From a bacterium (GTDB lineage Bacteria > Babelota > Babeliae > Babelales > Vermiphilaceae), in the NCBI GenBank assembly GCA_030626185.1, contig DAOUPL010000026.1:1-11972 (forward strand): 11,972 nucleotides of DNA, given 5' to 3'. The notes below the pieces were generated by a model. That model was not told the DNA's origin. It worked only from the letters and a program-made list of their open reading frames with translations, and did not search any database. Position 1 is the stretch's first letter. Each line of letters opens with the position of its first letter. A program made the translations under genes and the position numbers. Positions 7,100 to 11,972 of the stretch are shown piece after piece.

Positions 7100-7570
7100 A
7101 TGAAAAAACTTTATTTATACCTATTAGTCGCTGGTTTTGCACTTCCACAAGCGAGTTTGGCTAGATCGCCGAAAAAAGTATATATTTCATTTACTTTTGA
7201 GGTAAAAAGTTATCTTGATAGTGTACGTAGCAAGGTTCGTTCTTATTTTTCTAAAGATGATAATGTGCAACGTGATAAAAAGATTGCGATGCTTTCTGCT
7301 GCTATTTGTGCGATAAGTTCATTTGCTATCGTGGCAACAGAGCGTGGGCGAGAAGCTCTTGGTAGAACATGGCAAAATTCTGGTACGTTTTTTCAAGTTT
7401 GTTTCGATTTCTTTGGTGATGATCGTACGCATACATCGGTAGGGACTGATATTAACATTGATGCACAAGATAGTTTTTTGTTGATTCCATTGCTTACTGC
7501 GTTATTTGCAAAGAAAAAGTTGCATGATGCACAAAAGAAAAAATACAGCGGGTGGTGGCAGGTTTTATAA
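7100..7570 (+). CDS. Small secreted/membrane hypothetical protein
   Basis: A 156-residue protein starting at the ATG at 7100, which has an AAGAAAGAG purine run just upstream and gives a proper signal peptide (MKKLYLYLLVAGFALPQASLA, cleavage near 21-22). An in-frame TTG at 7070 would add ten residues before the signal and overlaps the probable transcription start, so I rejected it. After a basic segment (24-61) comes a likely membrane helix at 62-79, then a soluble stretch, a second hydrophobic patch at about 126-137 and a lysine-rich tail ending GWWQVL. I recognise no domain. It lies 61 bases upstream of ffh on the same strand and may be co-transcribed with it. The placement (signal peptide, then membrane helix, then charged tail) resembles the other small proteins at the right of the window. 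Confidence 0.7.
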   Translation: MKKLYLYLLVAGFALPQASLARSPKKVYISFTFEVKSYLDSVRSKVRSYFSKDDNVQRDKKIAMLSAAICAISSFAIVATERGREALGRTWQNSGTFFQVCFDFFGDDRTHTSVGTDINIDAQDSFLLIPLLTALFAKKKLHDAQKKKYSGWWQVL

Positions 7571-7631
7571 AAATACCTTAGACTAAAAATAATTAAGCAA
7601 ATTTCTACATTATCATTAATAAAGGTCTTTT

Positions 7632-8957
7632 GTGTTTGACTTTCTGACTAAAAAATTAACTTCCGCCTTTGATGCTGTTGTCGGCAAAAAAAAGATTAAT
7701 CGTGCTGCGTTAAAAGATGTTATTGCACAAATAGAAGATGCATTATTGCAAGCTGATGTGCCGTACGAAGTTGTGCAATCGTTTATCGCAACTATTGCCG
7801 ACGAGGCCGTTGGGCAAACAATTATTGGTTCCCTCAAGCCCGCAGAACAGTTTATGAAGTTGGTGCATGACAAAATGATTGAATTCATGGGTGGTGCACA
7901 ACAAAAAGAACTTACAATAAAGCGTGGTGATGCAATTGTGGTTATGGGTTTGCAAGGATCGGGTAAAACAACGACCTGTGCAAAATTGGCACGATTGTTA
8001 GAAACTGACAAAAAAATTAAAAAAGTATTATTAGCATCAGTTGATTTTTATCGCCCAGCAGCGATTGATCAATTACAAATTTTGGCACAACAACTACGCA
8101 ATACAACATTTTATCGTGCACAAAATAGCGACGTTGTTGCTGCAGCACAAGAGATTTATCAGCAATTTAAAACTGGTGATTATGATTTGTTGTTTCTCGA
8201 TACTGCAGGACGGTTGCACGTTGATGAATTAATGTTGCACGAGCTACAAAAAGTGGTACAAATCGTCAATCCACAGCATAAATTACTTGTGATTGATTCG
8301 ATGACTGGGCAAGAATCATTAACCGTTGCACGTACGTTTAACGAACAAATAGGTTTTGAGCATGCAATTTTGACCAAAACAGATAGTGATAGTCGTGGTG
8401 GTGCCGCATTTGCATTCAATTTTGCGCTACAAAAGTCAATTGCGTATCTTGGCTCTGGTGAAAAACTTGATGATTTGCAAAAATTTCATGTTGATCGTTT
8501 GGTACAACGTATGCTTGGCCAGGGTGATCTGTTATCGCTGGCTGAAAAAGCTGATAAATACGTTGATGAGCAAGAGCAAAAAGCATCATTTGATCGTTTG
8601 ATGAGTGGTGCGTTTACGTTAGAAGATTTTGCTGATCAAATGGGTATGATGAATTCTATGGGCTCATTGTCGTCGCTTATGAAATATATGCCAGGCATGG
8701 GCAGCATGAAAGTTTCTGATGATGATCTTGAGCGTGGTGAGCGTGAGATGAAAAAGTTTCGTGCAATTATCGGCTCAATGACCAAAAAAGAGCGATTATT
8801 ACCAGCTATTTTGTGTGGATTACGTAAAAAACGAGTTGCTCGTGGTGCTGGTGTGCAGGTACAAGAAGTAAATTTACTTCTTTCCCGCTTTCAAGAAATG
8901 CAAAAATTTGCTACCTTCTTTAAGAAGGGTGGTCCGTTCTCGGGCCTTTTTGGTTGA
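7632..8957 (+). CDS. ffh: Signal recognition particle protein Ffh (SRP54)
   Basis: Ffh is the GTPase of the bacterial signal recognition particle. With the 4.5S RNA it binds signal sequences on nascent chains and delivers ribosomes to FtsY at the membrane. At 441 residues it is near the usual length. Visible are the N domain (1-95), G1 GLQGSGKTTT, the insertion-box motif DFYRPAAIDQL, DTAGR, TKTD (usually TKLD) followed by DSRGGAAF, and the GSGEKLDDL closing motif. The M domain has Met-rich segments (GMMNSMG, YMPGMGSM), the SMTKKER motif and RVARGAGVQVQEVN for RNA binding. The start is GTG at 7632 with AAAGG seven bases upstream, and the N-terminus MFDFLTKKL fits the family. It heads the block ffh-rpsP-khpA-trmD. 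Its presence fits the many signal-peptide proteins in this window. Confidence 0.97.
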   Translation: MFDFLTKKLTSAFDAVVGKKKINRAALKDVIAQIEDALLQADVPYEVVQSFIATIADEAVGQTIIGSLKPAEQFMKLVHDKMIEFMGGAQQKELTIKRGDAIVVMGLQGSGKTTTCAKLARLLETDKKIKKVLLASVDFYRPAAIDQLQILAQQLRNTTFYRAQNSDVVAAAQEIYQQFKTGDYDLLFLDTAGRLHVDELMLHELQKVVQIVNPQHKLLVIDSMTGQESLTVARTFNEQIGFEHAILTKTDSDSRGGAAFAFNFALQKSIAYLGSGEKLDDLQKFHVDRLVQRMLGQGDLLSLAEKADKYVDEQEQKASFDRLMSGAFTLEDFADQMGMMNSMGSLSSLMKYMPGMGSMKVSDDDLERGEREMKKFRAIIGSMTKKERLLPAILCGLRKKRVARGAGVQVQEVNLLLSRFQEMQKFATFFKKGGPFSGLFG

Positions 8958-8990
8958 TAATTTATAATCCAGGTAAAAGGATATTACGAT

Positions 8991-9245
8991 ATGGCAGTCA
9001 AAATACGATTGGCTCGTGCAGGTAAAAGAAAAGTGGTTTTTCATAAGATTGTTGCAGTAGATTCTCGCAAAAAGCGTGATGGTGCAGTACTTGATGATAT
9101 TGGCACGTATGACGCACGTACAAAAGAAATTGTTCGTTTTAATCAAGAATTGTACAACAAATGGGTTGGCTACGGTGCACAAGTAAGTGATTCTGCAAAG
9201 AAAATTTATAAACAATTTGTTAAAGCACAAACAACGCAAGCATAA
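8991..9245 (+). CDS. rpsP: 30S ribosomal protein S16
   Basis: An 84-residue protein of typical S16 length. S16 is a small-subunit protein that binds 16S rRNA and stabilises 30S assembly. The N-terminal MAVKIRLARAGKRK, the IVAVDSRKKRDG motif and the LGTYD-like IGTYDARTKE are diagnostic. The C-terminus is helical and lysine/glutamine rich, without a long extension. AAAAGG at 8975-8980 lies ten bases upstream of the ATG. It follows ffh by 33 bases and precedes the KH-protein gene by 32, consistent with one transcript. Confidence 0.97.
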   Translation: MAVKIRLARAGKRKVVFHKIVAVDSRKKRDGAVLDDIGTYDARTKEIVRFNQELYNKWVGYGAQVSDSAKKIYKQFVKAQTTQA

Positions 9246-9277
9246 TTGACGCATACCAGTAGAACAAGAAAGATACT

Positions 9278-9511
9278 ATGTTTAAAGATCTTGTTGAATA
9301 TTTGGTTCAGCAGCTAGTCATTAAAGCAGAAGAAGTACGCATTACTGAAGAATTTAGTGATGGCGTATATCGTTACTCTGCTGACGTTGATGATCGTGAT
9401 CGTGGCAAAGTTATTGGCAAAGATGGCCAGACAATTCGCGCATTACGTTATTTTTTATCAACTATCGCACCTGATGATGTTACTGTTGAATTCGATTTAG
9501 TACAACAATAA
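9278..9511 (+). CDS. khpA: KH-domain RNA-binding protein (KhpA/YlqC type)
   Basis: A 77-residue single KH domain of the KhpA/YlqC family, whose genes commonly sit between rpsP and rimM/trmD. The signature VIGKDGQTIRALR contains the GKDG loop (GxxG) that contacts RNA. The N-terminal FKDLVEYLVQQLV helix is also typical. In Gram-positive bacteria KhpA pairs with KhpB and affects cell division and small-RNA binding; whether that holds here is unknown. The ribosome site is weak (AAGAAAGA before the ATG). Its stop lies seven bases before the TrmD start, so coupled translation is likely. Confidence 0.93.
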   Translation: MFKDLVEYLVQQLVIKAEEVRITEEFSDGVYRYSADVDDRDRGKVIGKDGQTIRALRYFLSTIAPDDVTVEFDLVQQ

Positions 9512-9518
9512 TATTATT

Positions 9519-10832
9519 GTGTTACACATTTCTCTTATATCAGTTTTTCCTGAATTATACCGTTCTTTTTTGCAAACAAGTTTATTAAAACGTGCACAAG
9601 AACGATCTATTATTTCAGTAGAAGCTGATTCTTTATTTTCTTATTCTCCTCCCAAAAAACGCATTGATGCGCCAGCTTTTGGCCCTGGGGCCGGTATGGT
9701 GATCAAGCCCTATGTTGTGCAATCAGCTGTTGAAGATAAACAAAAAAAGCATGGCAATGCGTTTAAAGTATTTTTTTCTCCGCATGGCAAAAAGCTTGAT
9801 CAAGCGTTATTGCGTGATATTGCAAAGCGTTTGAAAAGTTTTGATCATCTTATGTTGCTTCCTGCGCGGTACGAAGGCATGGATGCACGTGTAGAAGATG
9901 AATACGCTGATGAGATTATTTCAATCGGTGACGTTGTGCTTATGGGTGGTGATATTCCAGCGATGATCTTTTTAGAAGGATTGTTGCGATTGTTGCCTAA
10001 CGTTGTGGGTAAACAAGCTTCAATTGAAGATGATTCTTTTACCGGTGCGCTTGTTGATTATCCCGCGTACACTGAACCAATTGAGTGGCAGGGCAAAAAA
10101 GTGCCCGATGTGTTACGTTCAGGCAATCATGGCGCAATTGAACAATTTAGAAGAGCACAAGCATTAGAGCGTACGCTTGATGGTCACGTACAATGGTTGC
10201 GTGAGCATTGTGTTGATGAACGTGATAAGAAAGATGTATTACAAAAGTTACCAGCGCATTACGTTGTGTTAATGCATGATGAGGTGTTGATTGGCAAAAA
10301 AGAAATTAAGCCGGGAGTTACGTCAGTAACTTCGTTAGATATTCATGATATTGCTCGTTCTGCATGCACGTACGGATTATCTGGTTATTCGATTGTTACA
10401 CCGCTTGTTGATCAGCAAAAGATTGTGCAAACATTATTAGATTTTTGGTTAAATGGTCAAGGACAAGCGTATAATCAAAATCGTTTTGACGCAGTAAAAA
10501 ATGTGACGATTAACAAATCACTTGATGATGTTATACAAAAGATTACTGAGTCTCATGGTGTTGCACCATTGTTGATTGCAACTTCGGCAAAAAAAGTAGA
10601 GCATCGTGGTATGATTACTTTTTTTGATCAAGAAGTTGTGTGGCGTCAAAAACGGTCAGTTTTGTTAATCTTTGGTACCGGACAAGGGCTTACGTCAGAG
10701 TTAATTGAGCGTTGTAATTATGTGTTACCGCCAGTTGGTGGATTTAGTGAGTATAATCATCTTTCTGTGCGTTCTGCTGCAGCGATTGTTTTTGATCGTT
10801 GGCTTGGGATTAATCTTAAAGATCTTTCGTAA
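9519..10832 (+). CDS. trmD: TrmD tRNA (guanine-N1-) methyltransferase fused to a second SPOUT methyltransferase domain
   Basis: A 437-residue protein, against about 240 for ordinary TrmD. Residues 1-222 are TrmD, which methylates N1 of G37 in tRNAs to prevent frameshifting. Visible are ISVFPE (6-11), FGPGAGM (54-60), ARYEGMD (116-122), the knot region SIGDVVLMGGD (135-145), LVDYPAYT with the conserved Asp180, and VPDVLRSGNH (195-204). Departures are ARYEG for GRYEG and TEP for TRP. After a linker (222-246), residues 247-437 match the Methyltrn_RNA_4 (COG4752) family: VVLMH (249-253), FGTGQGL (385-391) and the knot-like LPPVGG, SEYNHLSVRSA and AIVFDRWLG. In other bacteria that family is usually a separate gene close to trmD. 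The start is GTG at 9519, placing the TrmD N-terminus correctly. The target of the second domain is unknown. Confidence 0.93.
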   Translation: MLHISLISVFPELYRSFLQTSLLKRAQERSIISVEADSLFSYSPPKKRIDAPAFGPGAGMVIKPYVVQSAVEDKQKKHGNAFKVFFSPHGKKLDQALLRDIAKRLKSFDHLMLLPARYEGMDARVEDEYADEIISIGDVVLMGGDIPAMIFLEGLLRLLPNVVGKQASIEDDSFTGALVDYPAYTEPIEWQGKKVPDVLRSGNHGAIEQFRRAQALERTLDGHVQWLREHCVDERDKKDVLQKLPAHYVVLMHDEVLIGKKEIKPGVTSVTSLDIHDIARSACTYGLSGYSIVTPLVDQQKIVQTLLDFWLNGQGQAYNQNRFDAVKNVTINKSLDDVIQKITESHGVAPLLIATSAKKVEHRGMITFFDQEVVWRQKRSVLLIFGTGQGLTSELIERCNYVLPPVGGFSEYNHLSVRSAAAIVFDRWLGINLKDLS

Positions 10833-10838
10833 TTGATC

Positions 10839-10868
10839 TTGACAAAAATGAGCTACGCGCAATACTAA
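10839..10868 (+). promoter_or_regulatory. Candidate promoter for the 10905 gene
   Basis: A perfect TTGACA (10839-10844) is followed after 18 bases by the weak TACTAA (10863-10868). It lies between the trmD stop and the next gene, so transcription of the small secreted-protein gene may start here rather than depend on the trmD operon. The -10 is poor; no terminator hairpin is seen in this gap. Confidence 0.35.
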
Positions 10869-10904
10869 TGCCCAGAAAGTATAGAAGCATCAAAAGGAGA
10901 AAAG

Positions 10905-11417
10905 ATGAAAAAAGCTTATCTGTTCGTAGCACTTTTATTTGTTATTCCATCTAATGCAAAAACAGAGTTTTCGCTACCAACAATTCCTGATGATGCAGCA
11001 ACAATGATTTTTGTTGCTTTGTTTGCCTTTGTTTCTTACAAGATACTTACTGCAAAAAATCACCCACAAAATCCTGATACAGACACAGAAACAGCTACGG
11101 TTGACGATGAGAAAGAGAGTGATAGCGAATATTTTGATCGCATTGCGCAAGAACGTGACGATCGTCATGAAGAACGTGAAAAGCGTAAAGAGCGGCGCAG
11201 AAAACGGCGTATAAAATTAAAAGAGCGTAAAGAGAAACAACAATTAAAACGAAAAAAACAAGTCGAACAATCTGTCTCCGCCAAGGCTTCCGTCTCCGCT
11301 AAAGCTTCGCTGGACACGTCGACGCGACAAGGCGCCGTGACGGCGGAAGAGCCTGTAGATTACTCTCGTGAGATTCCAGAAATTGGAGATGGCTTTATTG
11401 ATAAAGCACTTCTTTAA
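10905..11417 (+). CDS. Secreted/membrane-anchored Lys/Arg/Glu-rich hypothetical protein with a repeat cassette
   Basis: A 170-residue protein with a strong ribosome site (AAGGAG five bases before the ATG at 10905). Residues 1-18 form a signal peptide ending SNA. A hydrophobic segment at about 32-48 may anchor it in the membrane. An acidic stretch (about 58-78, Asp/Glu/Thr) is followed by an extremely basic and charged helix (about 80-120, alternating Arg/Lys and Glu). Residues 124-135 are the repeat VSAKASVSAKAS, coded by much GC-richer DNA than the rest, followed by a GC-rich segment to about residue 148. The tail (EIPEIGDGFIDKALL) is polar. No family is recognised. The charged helix could bind nucleic acid or form a coiled coil; this is a guess. 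It has no obvious terminator after it. Confidence 0.7.
   Translation: MKKAYLFVALLFVIPSNAKTEFSLPTIPDDAATMIFVALFAFVSYKILTAKNHPQNPDTDTETATVDDEKESDSEYFDRIAQERDDRHEEREKRKERRRKRRIKLKERKEKQQLKRKKQVEQSVSAKASVSAKASLDTSTRQGAVTAEEPVDYSREIPEIGDGFIDKALL
11274..11349 (+). repeat. GC-rich repeat cassette inside the coding region
   Basis: Two 18-base direct repeats (11274-11291 and 11292-11309) match at 15 of 18 positions and encode VSAKAS twice. They are followed by a GC-rich stretch holding the palindromes CGTCGACG (11317-11324) and GGCGCC (11331-11336). CTTCCG (11287-11292) and TCCGCC (11277-11282) have reverse complements at 11344-11349 and 11342-11347. By hand count 51 of 80 bases from 11271 to 11350 are G or C, against an AT-rich surround. 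It resembles a palindromic element inserted in frame; no known family is assigned. Confidence 0.5.
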
Positions 11418-11447
11418 TCTGTAAAAAACTCCTAAAATAAGCCTTTT

Positions 11448-11474
11448 TGTGACAAAAATTGTCATTTTGTCACA
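11448..11474. promoter_or_regulatory. Perfect 10-bp inverted repeat upstream of the 11517 gene (operator candidate)
   Basis: TGTGACAAAA (11448-11457) and TTTTGTCACA (11465-11474) are perfect reverse complements around a seven-base centre, which itself contains TGTCA. No run of T follows on the plus strand, so an intrinsic terminator is unlikely. It lies 42 bases before the ATG at 11517, where a repressor or activator could act. Sigma70 elements around it are weak. Confidence 0.5.
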
Positions 11475-11516
11475 CTGAATAGATGGATGGTTATTAACTT
11501 CAGTGGGGGCTTATCT

Positions 11517-11852
11517 ATGAAAAAACATTTTTTACTTTTTGCGTTAGCATGTGGTTTGGCGGTTGTATCGACCTCCGAAGTGCAGGGTGATCCAATAATC
11601 GCAAGTGCTGTAATGGTACCAGTTGTCAGTATTTTATTAACAACTGCTGGTGTTAGCTATTTAGCTGCAGGTGGCTTATTTGGTCGCCAAGTAACTTTGT
11701 GGAAAGAGTTACATACAGCAGATAAAGTTATTGTTGCTACAGGTTTAACGTTGTTGACAGTTAGTATGATTTCATTGGCTTGTGTTATTGCAGGTGTTGG
11801 ATCGGTAGCATTTCCGCTATTTATGGCATCTCTTGGTATTCTTATTGCTTGA
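11517..11852 (+). CDS. Small hydrophobic membrane protein with signal peptide
   Basis: A 111-residue protein. I chose ATG at 11517, with a purine-rich AGTGGGGG at 11502-11509 about seven bases upstream, rather than the in-frame ATG at 11487, which would put ten polar residues ahead of a clean signal peptide (MKKHFLLFALACGLAVV, cleavage near QG at 23-24). The mature part has hydrophobic segments at about 27-53, 70-93 and 94-111, so it is probably an integral membrane protein with two or three helices. The charged part is short (GRQVTLWKELHTADK, 56-70). No homologue is recognised. The Cys at 12 is too close to the N-terminus for a convincing lipobox. It is the last gene before the non-coding right end. 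Confidence 0.7.
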   Translation: MKKHFLLFALACGLAVVSTSEVQGDPIIASAVMVPVVSILLTTAGVSYLAAGGLFGRQVTLWKELHTADKVIVATGLTLLTVSMISLACVIAGVGSVAFPLFMASLGILIA

Positions 11853-11853
11853 C

Positions 11854-11887
11854 TTCAAATAGTAAGTGCATAATTTGAACTACTATT
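11854..11887 (+). other. Pair of mutually exclusive hairpins after the last gene
   Basis: TTCAAAT (11854-11860) can pair with ATTTGAA (11873-11879), and AATAGTA (11858-11864) with TACTATT (11881-11887). The left arms share three bases, so only one stem can form fully at a time. Both are AT-rich and start one base after the stop codon. They could be a 3' processing or weak termination structure; no T-run follows. Confidence 0.3.
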
Positions 11888-11904
11888 CCAACATTGTACA
11901 ACGT

Positions 11905-11919
11905 ACCTCCAAAAGAGGT
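11905..11919 (+). other. Small hairpin ACCTC-CAAAA-GAGGT
   Basis: Perfect five-base stem with a five-base loop in the non-coding right end. It is GC-richer than its surroundings but has no T-run, so it is not a standard terminator. An odd palindrome (ATTGAA-A-TTCAAT, 11929-11941) follows. No role can be assigned. Confidence 0.3.
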
Positions 11920-11950
11920 CAATCGGAAATTGAAATTCAATAACCTTTCG

Positions 11951-11972
11951 AGGCCTATAGTTAAGTTGGTTC
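11951..11972 (+). tRNA. Possible 5' part of a tRNA, cut by the window edge
   Basis: The final bases read AGGCCTA, then TA, then GTTA and AGTTGGTTC. This fits a tRNA acceptor arm (positions 1-7), U8-A9, a D-stem GTTA, and a D-loop with A14-G15 and the G18-G19 pair. The 3' half, anticodon and T-arm are outside the window, so identity cannot be given. The match is short. The 5' end of another structured RNA (for example 23S rRNA) or a chance match remains possible. Confidence 0.35.

Noticed and set aside
7571..7631. Promoter for ffh in the 61-base gap
   Set aside because: TTAGAC and TACATT are 22 bases apart, too far for a credible pair; ffh may be read through from upstream.
7616..8011. Minus-strand open frame of 131 residues opposite the start of ffh
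   Set aside because: Antisense shadow of a well-conserved gene; no recognisable protein features.
8874..9254. Minus-strand open frame of 126 residues opposite rpsP
   Set aside because: Antisense to the unmistakable S16 gene and spans the ffh/rpsP junction; no support.
11448..11474. Inverted repeat as an intrinsic terminator
   Set aside because: No T-run follows the right arm and the stem is AT-rich; an operator is more likely.

Overview
The window is AT-rich and gene-dense, with very short intergenic gaps. It combines bacterial housekeeping genes (an HflX-type GTPase, and Ffh, ribosomal protein S16, a KhpA-type KH protein and TrmD in a row) with several secreted proteins of unknown function. 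Low G+C, many small signal-peptide proteins and secreted TPR/glycosyltransferase-like proteins suggest a reduced, host-associated Gram-negative-type bacterium. I lean towards Candidatus Dependentiae (TM6/Babeliae), but this is an inference from gene style, not from a phylogenetic marker.

Layout. Bases 1-6921 are all minus strand. Reading in the direction of transcription: an HflX-like GTPase (6921-5797), a secreted coiled-coil protein (5678-4929), a 972-residue secreted protein made of two TPR plus GT-B/GT9-like modules (4887-1969), a single-module paralogue overlapping it by 14 bases (1982-564), a small secreted protein (496-131), and a near-identical tandem copy of that small gene running off the left edge (98-<1). 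A divergent intergenic region (6922-7099) carries a good promoter for hflX and an AT-rich -10 for the rightward genes.

Bases 7100-11852 are all plus strand: a small secreted or membrane protein, then ffh-rpsP-khpA-trmD, then two more small secreted or membrane proteins. The translation/export cluster keeps the widespread ffh/rpsP/trmD neighbourhood, but rimM and rplS, usual members elsewhere, are not here. TrmD is fused to a second SPOUT-type RNA methyltransferase domain resembling Methyltrn_RNA_4. The last 120 bases are non-coding, can form several small hairpins, and end in a sequence that looks like the 5' part of a tRNA cut by the window edge.

The most noteworthy items are the export-signalled TPR/glycosyltransferase-like tandem with its internal 467-residue duplication, the 398-bp tandem duplication of a small secreted gene, the TrmD-SPOUT fusion without rimM, a GC-rich repeat cassette inside a secreted lysine/arginine-rich protein, and TGTCA/TGACA half-site clusters upstream of the small secreted-protein genes.
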